From: JBBEAM01 sp040882845 | GTDB lineage: Bacteria; Pseudomonadota; Alphaproteobacteria; Kiloniellales; DSM-21159 | Direction: 5' to 3' | Length of the DNA: 64,000 nt | NCBI GenBank assembly: GCA_040882845.1 | Contig: JBBEAM010000007.1 | Coordinates: forward strand, 434,001 to 498,000 | Part shown: piece by piece, positions 42,708-52,994 of the stretch | Layout of the letters: the number at the start of each line of letters is the position of its first letter | How positions within the stretch are numbered: position 1 is the stretch's first letter | Made by a program: the position numbers and the translations under genes | Notes under the pieces: model-generated | Database searches by the model: none | Told to the model about the DNA's origin: nothing | Seen by the model: only the letters and a program-made list of their open reading frames with translations

Positions 42708-43580
42708 ATGAACGATGCGACGGAGTTCCTGAGACCGCGCAGCATCGATGAAGCCGTCGCTATGCTCGCGGCACATGAAGACGCCAGGCCGCTGGCCGGC
42801 GGCGCGACCCTGGTTGCGATGCTGAATGCCGGCCTGATCGAGCCCGACGCCATCGTCAGCCTGTCCGGCATCGAGGAGCTGCGCGGCATCCAGGCACAGG
42901 AGAATGGAGGCCTGCGGATCGGCGCCATGACGCGCCATGCCGAAACCGCGGCCAGCGCACTTTTCCGGGACGGCCAGCAGGTGGTGCCTCACGCCGCCGG
43001 GCAGATCGCCAACATGCCGGTGCGCAACATGGGCACCATGGGCGGCTCGATCTCCTTCGCCGATCCGGCGATCGACTATCCGCCGGCCCTGACCGCCGCC
43101 GGCGCCGAGATCGAGATCGCCGGGCCGGGCGGTACGCGGCGCGTGCCCTGCGGCGAGTTCTTTCTCGACTGGTATACCACGGCCCTGGAGCCGGGCGAGC
43201 TGGTGGCGGCGATCCATGTCCCGCCGGCGCCGGCAGGCTCGGTCGGCCACTACGAGAAACTGGCCCGGGTCTCCGGCGACTACGCCATCGTCTCGGTGGC
43301 GCTGGTACTGGCGATGGACGGCGGGCTCTGCAGCGCGGCGCAGATCGCGGTCGGCGCCTGCGGGCCGGTGCCGATCCGGCTCGCCGCGGCGGAGGAGGCT
43401 CTGGTTGGCAGTTCCCTCGATGCCGAGACGCTGGCCTGGGGCGGCGCCATGCTGGCGGAAGCCAGCGATCCCGTGGACGATGTGCGCGGCTCGGCGGACT
43501 ACCGCCGCCGGGTGATTCCCCGGCTGCTCGCCAAGGCGGTCGCGGCGGCGCGCGCCAAGATGATCGAGGAGGCGGCATGA
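42708..43580 (+). CDS. Molybdenum hydroxylase FAD-binding medium subunit
   Basis: A 290-residue CoxM/XdhB-type subunit. FAD motifs are LAGGATLVAMLNAG and the second nucleotide loop PVRNMGTMGGSISFADPAIDYP. It takes electrons from the iron-sulfur subunit to an acceptor. The stop overlaps the next start (ATGA), so subunits are made together. Confidence 0.92.
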   Translation: MNDATEFLRPRSIDEAVAMLAAHEDARPLAGGATLVAMLNAGLIEPDAIVSLSGIEELRGIQAQENGGLRIGAMTRHAETAASALFRDGQQVVPHAAGQIANMPVRNMGTMGGSISFADPAIDYPPALTAAGAEIEIAGPGGTRRVPCGEFFLDWYTTALEPGELVAAIHVPPAPAGSVGHYEKLARVSGDYAIVSVALVLAMDGGLCSAAQIAVGACGPVPIRLAAAEEALVGSSLDAETLAWGGAMLAEASDPVDDVRGSADYRRRVIPRLLAKAVAAARAKMIEEAA

Positions 43581-44047
43581 GCCAGGCGGTAGCGCTCAAG
43601 ATCAACGGCGTCGAGCGGCAGGTGCTCGCCGGTGCGACCCAGACGCTGCTCGAAGTGCTGCGCGACCAGCTCGGCTTGACCGGGTCGAAGCGCGGCTGCA
43701 ATCAGGGGGTCTGCGGCGCCTGCACGGTGATGGTCGATGGCCGCCCGGTGCGCGGCTGCCTGTCGCTGGCGGCCAACTGCGAAGGCAGCGAAATCACCAC
43801 CGTCGAGGGCCTGGCGCCCGCCGGCAAGCTGACCCCGGTGCAGCAGGCGCTGATCGACAGCGGCGCCGTGCAGTGCGGCTTCTGCACCTCCGGCATGGTG
43901 ATCTCCGCGCACTGGCTGCTGCAGCGAAACGAGAAACCCGACAGCGACGAGATCCGCCGCACCCTCTCCGGCAACCTCTGCCGCTGCTCCGGGTACCGCA
44001 AGATCGTCGAAGCCGTCGCCTCTGCGGTCGAGGGAGGCAAGGCATGA
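43577..44047 (+). CDS. Molybdenum hydroxylase [2Fe-2S] small subunit
   Basis: A 156-residue protein with two [2Fe-2S] clusters: plant-type GCNQGVCGACTVMVDG with RGCL, and the C-terminal helical cluster CGFCTSGM ... NLCRCSGY. It passes electrons from the Mo site to FAD. The N-terminus has no export signal, so the enzyme is cytoplasmic. It overlaps both neighbours by 4 bp. Confidence 0.95.
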   Translation: MSQAVALKINGVERQVLAGATQTLLEVLRDQLGLTGSKRGCNQGVCGACTVMVDGRPVRGCLSLAANCEGSEITTVEGLAPAGKLTPVQQALIDSGAVQCGFCTSGMVISAHWLLQRNEKPDSDEIRRTLSGNLCRCSGYRKIVEAVASAVEGGKA

Positions 44048-46383
44048 GCCTGGCCGAGGAGACCTGGAAGGGCGAGGTTGGGCGCAGCGTCCCGCGGCTG
44101 GAGATCCGCGAGAAGGTCACTGGGCGCGCCACCTACATCGCCGATCTGACGCGGCCCGGCATGCTGTTCGGCGCGATTCTGCAGTCTCCGCTGCCGCACG
44201 CGCGGATCAAGGGATACGACGTCTCCGCGGCGCTGGCCCTGCCAGGGGTCCATGCGGTGCTGACCGGCGCCGACATCGGCGCCGCCAAGGGGGGACCCTT
44301 CATCAAGGATGAGTGGGTGCTCGCCAAGGACAAGGTCCGCTATGTCGGCGAACCGGTCGCCCTGGTCGCCGCCGAGGACGAGAAGACGGCGCGCCGCGCC
44401 ACCCGGCTGATCGAGGTGGACTACGAGGAACTGCCGGCCGCGCTCTCGCCCGAAGAGGCGCTGGCCGAGGATGCGGCGCTCATCCACGAGGACAACGCGG
44501 AGAACGTGCGTATCTTCCCGACGAAGGTCGAAGGCAATGTCGCCTGGCGTACAGCCTTCCAGGAAGGCGACGTCGATGCCGCCTGGAACGACTGCGATGT
44601 GATCGTCGAGGGAACCTACGAAACCCAGGCCCAGGCGCATGTCGCTTTGGAGCCCTGTGGCGCGCTGGCCGAGGTCGATGCCGCCGGGCGGGTCACGCTC
44701 TGGTCCTCCAACCAGTCGGTGTTCCGCACCCAGTCCAATGTCTGCGAACTGCTCGGCCTGCCGATGGCGAAGCTGCGCTGCCTGACCCCGCGTGTCGGTG
44801 GCGGCTTCGGCAACAAGATGGAGATCCACGTCCAGGCGATGTGCGTCGCGCTGACGATCGCCACCGACCGTCCGGTGAAGATGATCCTGACCCGGGAGGA
44901 GGACTTCGAGATCGTCCGCCACCGCCATCCCTATAAGATCCGCGCCAAGACCGGCGCCAAGCAGGACGGCACCCTGGTTGCCCGCGAGGTCGAGGTCCTC
45001 GTCGACTGCGGCGCCTATGGCGACGACAGCCCCGGCGTCCTCGGTTTCTCCCTGTTGATGGCGCGCGGTCCCTACCGGATTCCGCACAGCCGCTCCAAGG
45101 GCACGCTGGTCTATACCAACAAGCTGCGCTTCGGCGCCTTCCGCGGCTTCGGCAATCCGCAGGTCTCCTTCGCCACGGAAATCCAGCTTGACGAGATCGC
45201 CGAAGAGCTCGGCATGGACCCTTTCGATCTCCGCCTCAAGAATGCCACCCGCAAGGGCGACAAGTGGGTCGGCGGCGGCGAGGTCAGCTCCGACGCCTTC
45301 GTCACGGTGCTGGAGGAGACGCGCAAGGCCTGCGATTGGGACAACCGCGGCAAGCGCGTGCCGAGCGGTCCTGGAAAGAAGCGCGGCCTGGGCCTAGCCT
45401 GCTCCAGTCACATCTCAGGCGTGCTCTCGACCGGCGCCATCGTCCGCCTTCTGGAGGACGGTTCCGTGGTGCTCAACACCGGTTGCGTCGATATCGGTCA
45501 GGGGTCTGACACCGTGCTGACCCAGATCTGCGCAGAGGCCTTGAAGGTCCCGCTGGCGAGCGTGAGCGTCGCCAGCCCGGACACCGACGGATCCCCCTAC
45601 AACTGGGGGACCACCGCCAGCCGGGTCACCTACATGGCCGGCCGCGCCGTTGTCGCCGCCTCCGGCAAGGTCGAGGCCGAGATCAAGCGTCACGCGGCCG
45701 ATATCTTCGAATGCGCCGAGGTCGATCTGGAACTGCGTCCCGGCGGCAAGGTTGGGATCGCCGGCGTACCCGATAAAGAGCTGAGCTTCCACGACATTTC
45801 GATGCGCGCCCACTGGGCGGTCGGCGGACCGATCGTCGGGGCGGAAACCCTGATCTACGATCGGCCGACGGTGGATCCCAAGCGGACCATCGCCGAAGGC
45901 GTACCCTTTCCGCAGATCGGCGTGTTCAACTTCGCCGCCACGGTCTGCGACATCGAGGTCGACGAGGCCAGCGGCAAGATCGAGGTGCTGGAGGCCTGGG
46001 ATGCCTGCGATGTCGGCCGGGCGATCAATCCCGGCTCGGTCGAGGGACAGATCGAGGGCGGTTTCGTGCAGGGTCTCGGCTTCGCCCTGGTCGAAGAGGT
46101 GGTCTTCGACGGAGCGCGCGTCGCCAACCCCAGCCTGATGGACTACAAGATTCCGACGATGCTGGATGTTCCCTACAAGCTGCATGCCATCATCGTCGAG
46201 GAAGCCGAGCCGGACGGACCCTTCGGCGCCAAGGGGATCGGCGAAATTCCGATCTGCGCCGTGGCCCCGGCGATTGCCAACGGCCTGGCGGCCGCCACCG
46301 GTCTGCGGCTGAGGCAGCTGCCGCTGAAACCGGAACGCGTGCTCGATGGCCTGCTGACCAGGGAGGACGACGATGCGGATTGA
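44044..46383 (+). CDS. Molybdenum hydroxylase large (Mo-MCD) subunit
   Basis: A 779-residue xanthine-oxidase family catalytic subunit that hydroxylates an N-heteroaromatic or aldehyde with water-derived oxygen. Cofactor regions are RVGGGFGNKMEIH, FGAFRGFGNPQVSF, the CVDIGQGSDTV loop and the catalytic Glu in GAKGIGEIP. The CO dehydrogenase motif AYRCSFR is absent, so this is not a CO oxidiser despite CoxG. The start at 44044 overlaps the small-subunit stop and excludes an upstream extension. The end overlaps the hydrolase start by 11 bp. Confidence 0.93.
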   Translation: MSLAEETWKGEVGRSVPRLEIREKVTGRATYIADLTRPGMLFGAILQSPLPHARIKGYDVSAALALPGVHAVLTGADIGAAKGGPFIKDEWVLAKDKVRYVGEPVALVAAEDEKTARRATRLIEVDYEELPAALSPEEALAEDAALIHEDNAENVRIFPTKVEGNVAWRTAFQEGDVDAAWNDCDVIVEGTYETQAQAHVALEPCGALAEVDAAGRVTLWSSNQSVFRTQSNVCELLGLPMAKLRCLTPRVGGGFGNKMEIHVQAMCVALTIATDRPVKMILTREEDFEIVRHRHPYKIRAKTGAKQDGTLVAREVEVLVDCGAYGDDSPGVLGFSLLMARGPYRIPHSRSKGTLVYTNKLRFGAFRGFGNPQVSFATEIQLDEIAEELGMDPFDLRLKNATRKGDKWVGGGEVSSDAFVTVLEETRKACDWDNRGKRVPSGPGKKRGLGLACSSHISGVLSTGAIVRLLEDGSVVLNTGCVDIGQGSDTVLTQICAEALKVPLASVSVASPDTDGSPYNWGTTASRVTYMAGRAVVAASGKVEAEIKRHAADIFECAEVDLELRPGGKVGIAGVPDKELSFHDISMRAHWAVGGPIVGAETLIYDRPTVDPKRTIAEGVPFPQIGVFNFAATVCDIEVDEASGKIEVLEAWDACDVGRAINPGSVEGQIEGGFVQGLGFALVEEVVFDGARVANPSLMDYKIPTMLDVPYKLHAIIVEEAEPDGPFGAKGIGEIPICAVAPAIANGLAAATGLRLRQLPLKPERVLDGLLTREDDDAD

Positions 46384-47206
46384 AGACTATCCGCCGCAGG
46401 AGCCGCTTTCCGAACTCGGCCGGGAATATCACGACGAATGCCTGCTTCGGGGCGAGGGGATCGAACCGGATCTGGAGTTCGCCTACGGCGACAACGCCTA
46501 CCAGTCGGTTTCCTTCTTCCGGGCGGCGGGGGATTCGCCGCCGCTCTTCGCCTTCATCCACGGCGGCGGCTGGACCGGAGGCTACAAGGAGTGGATGCAC
46601 TTCATGGCGCCCGGCTTCACCGAGGCCGGAATCAGCTTCGCCAGTATCGGCTATCGCCTGGCGCCGGAGCATTGCTTCCCCGAGGGCTATGTGGATGCCC
46701 AGAGCGGAGCGGCGGCGCTCTACAACAAGGCCGCGGAACTCGGCTTCGACCGCACGCGCTTTTTCCTCGGCGGCCACTCCGCCGGCGGCCACTACTCGGC
46801 GCTGATGGCGGTCAACGACAACTGGCAGGACAATCAGGGTGTGCCCCAGGATATGATACGCGGCTGCCTGCCGATTTCCGGTGTCTACGACTTTGGGCCG
46901 CGCTCGGGGCTGTCCATGCGGCCGCGCTTCCTCGGCCCCGAGGGCGATGGCGCGGTCGAGGAGAGCGCCAGCCCGCTGGCCCGGATCGTGCGTACGCCGC
47001 CCTTCCTGCTGGCGCATGGCAGCGTCGATTTTCCGCATCTGATGACCCAGGCCGAGCGTATGGAGGAAGCGCTGCGCAAGGCCGGCGGCGACGTCGAGCG
47101 GATCGTTCTCGAGGGACGGAATCATTTTTCCGCCAGCTATGCCGGCGGAGAGCGCGAGGGGCCCTGGGTTCCGCACGCTCTGGAGTGGATCGGCCGCCAC
47201 TCCTAG
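46373..47206 (+). CDS. Alpha/beta hydrolase (HGGG family)
   Basis: A 277-residue hydrolase with oxyanion motif HGGGWTGG, nucleophile GHSAGGHYSA and a C-terminal His in GRNHFSASYAGG. It resembles arylformamidase and related lipase-like enzymes. In nicotinate pathways a hydrolase (NicD) removes formyl from N-formylmaleamate after NicX, so an analogous deformylase role is a reasonable inference. It is translationally linked to the Mo subunit gene. Confidence 0.85.
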   Translation: MRIEDYPPQEPLSELGREYHDECLLRGEGIEPDLEFAYGDNAYQSVSFFRAAGDSPPLFAFIHGGGWTGGYKEWMHFMAPGFTEAGISFASIGYRLAPEHCFPEGYVDAQSGAAALYNKAAELGFDRTRFFLGGHSAGGHYSALMAVNDNWQDNQGVPQDMIRGCLPISGVYDFGPRSGLSMRPRFLGPEGDGAVEESASPLARIVRTPPFLLAHGSVDFPHLMTQAERMEEALRKAGGDVERIVLEGRNHFSASYAGGEREGPWVPHALEWIGRHS

Positions 47207-47268
47207 CCTGGGCGCGGCCGAAAAGAACAAGACGAATGAAAACAGGGATCAACAGGGAGTTACGGATA

Positions 47269-48447
47269 ATGTTCAAACGTATAGTGCTTGCCGCGGCCGC
47301 GCTTGGCGCGCTGTTTGCGGCGGGAACCGCGACAGCGCAGGAGCCGGTGAAGATCGGCTATGCAATCTCCAAGACTGGGCAGTTCGCCCCGGCGGCCGCT
47401 TCGCAGATCAACGCCTATGAATTGTGGAAATCCGAGATCGAGGCCCAAGGCGGCCTCAATGTCGCGGGCGAGATGCGCCCCGTGGAGTGGGTCGTCTACG
47501 ACGATCAGTCCGACTTCGGCAAGGCGCCGAGCATCTACGAGAAGCTGATCACCGACGACGAGGTCGATCTGCTGCTGGCCCCCTGGGGCACGCCCTTCCA
47601 CTTCGCCATCGCCGGCGTCCTGGAGCGCTATCAGTTTCCGGTGGTCGGCAACTCGGCGGCCTCTGTCGGGCTGCGCGAGGTCAAGCCGGGCAACATCTGG
47701 TTCCCGACCTCGGCGATCCCCGATCAGATCGCCAAGGAGTTGGTTGGCATGCTCCAGGCCGAGGGAATCGAGAGCGTCGCCATCAACACGCTGCAGCTGC
47801 CGTTTTCCCAGGAAATCAAGCAGTTCCTGATGCCGGCGCTGGAGGAAACCGACATCGAGGTGGTGGTGAACGAGGAGTATGCGCCGGGCACCAAGGACAT
47901 GACGGCGACCCTGACCGCGATCAAGCAGGCGGCGCCGGATGCCGTGCTGTCGCTGTCCTATCCGCCGGATTCGATCCTCTACATGAACCAGGCCCGCGAG
48001 ATCGGCATCGAGGCGCCGCTTCAGCTGGTGCTGATCGGCCCGACTGCGGCTTTCTTCGGCCAGATGTTCGGTGGCAATCTCGAGGGCATCGTTACCGTCG
48101 GTCATTGGTCGCCGGTCAAGCAGGAGTGGGAGAAGGCCCAACCCTTCTTCGACGCCTATAAGGAACACAGCGGCGAAGCGCCGGACTATCTCGACTCGGC
48201 GCTGGCCTACATGTCGCTGGAGATCCTGCAGCAGGCGGTCGCCGAGGTCGGCTTGGATAAGGACAAGCTGCGCAGCTACATCGCCGATACCACCTTCGAG
48301 ACGATCAATGGTCCGGTCGATTTCGAGGGCGTGCAGAACGTCACCACGCCGACGATGTTCCTGCAGTTCCAGGACGGCGAGGCGCAGATCGTCTGGCCGC
48401 CGGACACCGCGACCGCCGATTTCCTGCCGAAGCCTGCCTGGCAGTAG
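47269..48447 (+). CDS. LIV-type ABC transporter substrate-binding protein (copy 1)
   Basis: A 392-residue periplasmic leucine-binding-fold protein with a signal peptide (MFKRIVLAAAALGALFAAG, cut near ATA-QE). Motifs EPVKIGYAISKTGQFAPAAA and DDQSDFGKAPSIYEKLITDD are typical. The start at 47269 follows CAGGGAG. About four residues in five match the next gene, so the two arose by tandem duplication. The ligand is not defined by sequence. Confidence 0.92.
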   Translation: MFKRIVLAAAALGALFAAGTATAQEPVKIGYAISKTGQFAPAAASQINAYELWKSEIEAQGGLNVAGEMRPVEWVVYDDQSDFGKAPSIYEKLITDDEVDLLLAPWGTPFHFAIAGVLERYQFPVVGNSAASVGLREVKPGNIWFPTSAIPDQIAKELVGMLQAEGIESVAINTLQLPFSQEIKQFLMPALEETDIEVVVNEEYAPGTKDMTATLTAIKQAAPDAVLSLSYPPDSILYMNQAREIGIEAPLQLVLIGPTAAFFGQMFGGNLEGIVTVGHWSPVKQEWEKAQPFFDAYKEHSGEAPDYLDSALAYMSLEILQQAVAEVGLDKDKLRSYIADTTFETINGPVDFEGVQNVTTPTMFLQFQDGEAQIVWPPDTATADFLPKPAWQ

Positions 48448-48520
48448 CGTCAAACACCGGTCGGCCGCGCCTTCGGGAAGACGCGGCCGATACCCTGGGA
48501 AGTGGATAGGGAGGTCAAGA

Positions 48521-49696
48521 ATGTTGCGAGGATTTGTCGCCGCCGCGGCCATGGCTGGCATGCTGCTCGCCGGCGGCGTGGCCGCACAGGAACCGGTCAA
48601 GATCGGCTATGCGATTTCCAAGACCGGACAGTTCGCGCCGGCGGCCGCCTCGCAGCTGTCGACCTACGAGTTCTGGGCCCAGCAGATTGAAGCGCAGGGT
48701 GGCCTCGACGTCGCCGGTGAGCGCCGTCCGGTCGAGTGGGTGGTCTACGACGACCAGTCCGATTTCAGCAAGGGGCCGACGATCTACGAAAAGCTGATCA
48801 CCGACGACGAGGTCGATCTGCTGCTCGCGCCCTGGGGCACGCCTTTCCACTTCGCCATCGCCGGCGTGCTCGAGCGCTACCAGTTCCCGGTGGTCGGCAA
48901 CTCCGCCGCCTCGGTGGGGCTGCGCGAGGTCGAGCCGGGCAACATCTGGTTCCCGACCGCCGCCATTCCCGACCAGATCGGCGCCGAGCTGGTGAAACTG
49001 ATGCAGGCCGAGGGCGTCGAGAGCGTCGCCATCAATACCCTGCAGCTCCCCTTCTCCCAGGAGATCAAGCAGTTCCTCATGCCGGCGCTGGAAGGCAGCG
49101 GCATCGAGGTGGTGGTGAACGAGGAATACGCACCCGGCACCAAGGACATGACAGCCACCCTGACCGCGATCAAGCAGGCCGAGCCCGATGCCATCGTCTC
49201 GCTGTCCTATCCGCCGGATTCCATTCTTTACATGAACCAGTCCCGCGAGCTGGGTATCGAGGCGCCTTTCCAGCTGGTGATGATCGGCCCGACCGCGGAT
49301 TTCTTCGGCAAGATGTTCGGCGCGGCGCGCGACGGGCTGATCACCGTCGGCCACTGGACGCCGGAAAAGGAAGAATGGGCGGGCGCCCGGGACTTCTATG
49401 AAGGTTACAAGGACTTCACGGGGGAGGAACCCGATTACCTGAACTCCGCGCTGGCTTACATGTCGCTGGAAATCCTGGAGCAGGCGGTGGCGGAAGTCGG
49501 TCTCGATAAGGACGGGCTGCGCGACTACATCTCTAGCCGGACCCACGAGACGATCAACGGTCCGGTGAAGTTCGAGGGCGTGCAGAACGTCACCACGCCG
49601 ACGATGTTCCTGCAGTTCCAGGACGGCGACGCCCAGATCGTCTGGCCGCCGGAGGCCGCCACGGCCGACTTCATGCCGAAGCCGGCGTGGCGCTGA
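48521..49696 (+). CDS. LIV-type ABC transporter substrate-binding protein (copy 2)
   Basis: A 391-residue paralogue with its own signal peptide (MLRGFVAAAAMAGMLLAGGV) and ribosome site GGGAGG. The mature parts are nearly collinear with copy 1; differences cluster in the C-terminal lobe (KMFGAARDGLITVGHWTPEK against QMFGGNLEGIVTVGHWSPVK). The two may bind related ligands for one transporter. LivH follows after 38 bp. Confidence 0.92.
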   Translation: MLRGFVAAAAMAGMLLAGGVAAQEPVKIGYAISKTGQFAPAAASQLSTYEFWAQQIEAQGGLDVAGERRPVEWVVYDDQSDFSKGPTIYEKLITDDEVDLLLAPWGTPFHFAIAGVLERYQFPVVGNSAASVGLREVEPGNIWFPTAAIPDQIGAELVKLMQAEGVESVAINTLQLPFSQEIKQFLMPALEGSGIEVVVNEEYAPGTKDMTATLTAIKQAEPDAIVSLSYPPDSILYMNQSRELGIEAPFQLVMIGPTADFFGKMFGAARDGLITVGHWTPEKEEWAGARDFYEGYKDFTGEEPDYLNSALAYMSLEILEQAVAEVGLDKDGLRDYISSRTHETINGPVKFEGVQNVTTPTMFLQFQDGDAQIVWPPEAATADFMPKPAWR

Positions 49697-49734
49697 CCGT
49701 TAGCGCCGCGCCAGCTTCCCGGGCCGACTGAGCC

Positions 49735-50625
49735 ATGGATATTCTGCTATCGGGTCAACTCCTGGTTTCGGCGCTGGTGCTCGGCGCCCTCTACGCGCTG
49801 GTCGCCCTGGGGCTGAATCTGATCTACGGCACCATGCGGCTGCTCAACGTGGCCCATGGCGACATCCTGATGCTCGGCGGCTATGTCGCCTTCTGGGGCT
49901 TCACCCTGCTCGACATTCCGCCGGTGCTGTCGCTCTTCGTCGCCTTCGCGATGGCGGCGGGGCTAGGCGCCGTTGCCTACAGCCTGATCTTCCGGCGGGT
50001 GCTGACCTCGACGGCGGTGCTGGAGCGGATCGAGGCCAACTCGCTGCTGGTCTTCTTCGGCATCTCGGTGATCATCCAAAACCTCACGGGCCTGGTCTTC
50101 TCGGCCAATGAGCGGGCCTACAGCTATCTCGATCAAGTCGTCACTATTGGCGGTACCAGCATCGGCGCCGACCGCCTGGTCAGCTTGATCGTCGCCCTGA
50201 CGGTCTGTCTCGCCTGCGTCCTGTTTTTTCGTTTCTCGCGGGTCGGCCTGGCGGTGCGCGCCCTGATCCAGCAGCGCGACGCCGCGGCCCTGGTCGGGAT
50301 CGACACCGACCGCATCAATCTGCTGGTCTTCTGTCTCGGTTTCGGCCTGGCGGGGCTGGCCGGCACCTTGATCTCGATGACCGAGCAGGTCTCGCCCTTC
50401 ATCGGCTTTCCCTTCACCATCGCCGCCTTCGTGATCATCATCCTCGGCGGCCTGGGCAATCTCTACGGCTCGCTGGCCGGCGCCTTCATCCTGGCGGGAA
50501 TCGAGGTCTATGGCGTCGCGCTGACCTCTTCCAGCTTCCGCTCGATCCTGGTCTACGGGGTTTTCATCGCCATCCTGCTGCTGCGGCCCCAGGGCCTGTT
50601 CAACCGCGGGAGCGCGGCGCGATGA
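49735..50625 (+). CDS. Branched-chain-type ABC permease LivH
   Basis: A 296-residue LivH-type permease with about eight helices. YGTMRLLNVAHGDILMLGGY and the EAA-like region IQQRDAAALVGIDTDRINLL are typical. The stop overlaps livM in ATGA. It forms the pore with LivM. Confidence 0.93.
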   Translation: MDILLSGQLLVSALVLGALYALVALGLNLIYGTMRLLNVAHGDILMLGGYVAFWGFTLLDIPPVLSLFVAFAMAAGLGAVAYSLIFRRVLTSTAVLERIEANSLLVFFGISVIIQNLTGLVFSANERAYSYLDQVVTIGGTSIGADRLVSLIVALTVCLACVLFFRFSRVGLAVRALIQQRDAAALVGIDTDRINLLVFCLGFGLAGLAGTLISMTEQVSPFIGFPFTIAAFVIIILGGLGNLYGSLAGAFILAGIEVYGVALTSSSFRSILVYGVFIAILLLRPQGLFNRGSAAR

Positions 50626-51542
50626 GGCGGCATGGCGTCTTCCTTCTGCTGATGCTCGCGGGCCTGGCTCTCGGCGGTGTCTATCCGGCGCTGGCCGGCG
50701 ACTACTACATCGGGGTCGGCCTCACCCTGCTGATGTGGATCGCGCTGACCCAGAGCTGGACCGTACTGTCCGGTATGACCGGCTACATCTCCCTCGGCCA
50801 TGCGGTCTTCTTCGGGCTCGGCGCCTACGTCATGGTGCTGGGCTGGAGCGCCAAACTGCCGCTCCTGGTCACCATTCCTCTGGCGGGCCTGGTTGCCGGC
50901 CTGCTCGCGCTACTGGTCGGTGCGCCCTGCCTGCGCGTGCGCGGGCCCTATTTCGTGATTCTGACCTTCGGCCTTGCCGAGTTCGTGAAGTACGTCGTGG
51001 TCTCGGTCGAGGCCGGGCTCGGCAAGGCCGGCCGCCTGCTGTTCGCCACGCCAAGTCTCGAGACTCTGTTCTACATCATGCTGGTTCTCGCGGCGGCAGC
51101 CGTGGCGCTCTGCTACGGCGTGCGGCGCTCGCGTTTCGGGGCGGGGCTGCGGGCGATCCGCGAGGACGAAACGGCTGCCGAAACCCTCGGCATTCCGGTC
51201 ACCCGCTTCAAGCTGACCGCCTATGTGCTTTCCGCGATCATCCCGGGCATGGTCGGGGCGGTGATGATGCTGCGCTCGACCTATTTCGAGCCGCTGCAGG
51301 TCTTCAATCCGATCACCTCCTTCACCATCGTCTCCATGGCGATCATCGGCGGCAGCGACGACGCGCCGGGACCGCTGCTCGGCGCCATCTTCCTGGTGGT
51401 GCTGTCGGAACTGCTCTGGGCCAACGCGCCGGAGCTCTACATGGTGATCCTCGGCGCCCTGCTGGTCGTCTTCGTGCTGTTCCTGCCGGAAGGGCTCTGG
51501 GGGCGCATCCAGAAGCTCTGGCGCCGAAGGCAGGCGGCATGA
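50622..51542 (+). CDS. Branched-chain-type ABC permease LivM
   Basis: A 306-residue LivM-type permease. GYISLGHAVFFGLGAYVMVL and IREDETAAETLGIPVTRFKL are landmarks. About ten helices are seen. It is coupled to livH and livG by 4-bp overlaps. Confidence 0.93.
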   Translation: MRRHGVFLLLMLAGLALGGVYPALAGDYYIGVGLTLLMWIALTQSWTVLSGMTGYISLGHAVFFGLGAYVMVLGWSAKLPLLVTIPLAGLVAGLLALLVGAPCLRVRGPYFVILTFGLAEFVKYVVVSVEAGLGKAGRLLFATPSLETLFYIMLVLAAAAVALCYGVRRSRFGAGLRAIREDETAAETLGIPVTRFKLTAYVLSAIIPGMVGAVMMLRSTYFEPLQVFNPITSFTIVSMAIIGGSDDAPGPLLGAIFLVVLSELLWANAPELYMVILGALLVVFVLFLPEGLWGRIQKLWRRRQAA

Positions 51543-52269
51543 GCGCGCTGCTGCAAGTCGAGGGGCTGAGCAAGCGCTTCGGCGGGGTGCAGGCCTTGAA
51601 CGATGTCAGCTTCGAGGTGGCGGAGGGAGAGATCCTCGGCCTGATGGGGGCGAACGGCGCCGGCAAAACCACCGCCTTCAGCCTGATCGCCGGCAACCAG
51701 CGGCCAAGCGCCGGAAGCATTCATCTCGACGGCCAGCGCATCGACGGTCTGCGGCCGGACCGGGTCAGCCAGCTCGGCATTGCCCGGACCTTTCAGATCG
51801 TGCGTCCCTTCGGCGGCATGACGGTGTTGGAGAACGTCACCGTCGCCGCGCTTTACGGCCGCCGCCGCATCTCCGGCTTCACCGAAGCGGAGGCGCTGGC
51901 CCGCGAGGTGCTGGCCGAGGCGCATCTCGCCGACCGGGCGGAGCTGCCCGCGGCGTCGCTCACTCTGGCCGGGCGCAAACGTCTCGAGGTCGCCCGCGCC
52001 CTGGCCACCGATCCACGCATTCTGCTGCTCGACGAGGTCCTGGCCGGGCTGACCGCCTCCGAGGTCGCCGAAGCCCTGGAAATCGTTCGGGAGATTCATC
52101 AACGCCGCGGCCTGACGCTGGTGGTGATCGAGCATGTCATGCGCGCGCTGATGCGGCTCTGCGGGCGCATCGTCGTGCTGCATCACGGCCAGAAGATCGC
52201 CGAGGGGCCGCCGCAGCAGGTGGCCGAGGATCCCGTGGTGATCGAGGCTTACTTCGGAGCGGCGCCGGC

Positions 52270-52273
<4 letters not shown>
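51539..52273 (+). CDS. Branched-chain-type ABC ATP-binding protein LivG
   Basis: A 244-residue ATPase. Walker A is GANGAGKTT, Walker B is ILLLDEVLAGLT and the switch is VIEHVMRALM. The signature LSGGQ is replaced by LTLAGRKRLEVARALA, a variant found in many LivG proteins of this family. The start at 51539 overlaps the livM stop. Confidence 0.92.
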
Positions 52274-52983
<710 letters not shown>

Positions 52984-52994
52984 GAAGGACAGCG

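Noticed and set aside
42215..46383. Aerobic carbon monoxide dehydrogenase (coxGMSL)
   Set aside because: CoxG and gene order fit, but the large subunit lacks the AYRCSFR motif of true CoxL and has FGAFRGFGNPQ instead.
46438..47268. Extended N-terminus for the first LIV binding protein
   Set aside because: That stretch overlaps the hydrolase gene in another frame; the signal peptide and ribosome site place the start at 47269.
51959..51990. Degenerate ABC signature in LivG
   Set aside because: LAGRKRLEVARALA replaces LSGGQ in many LivG proteins and is not an inactivation.
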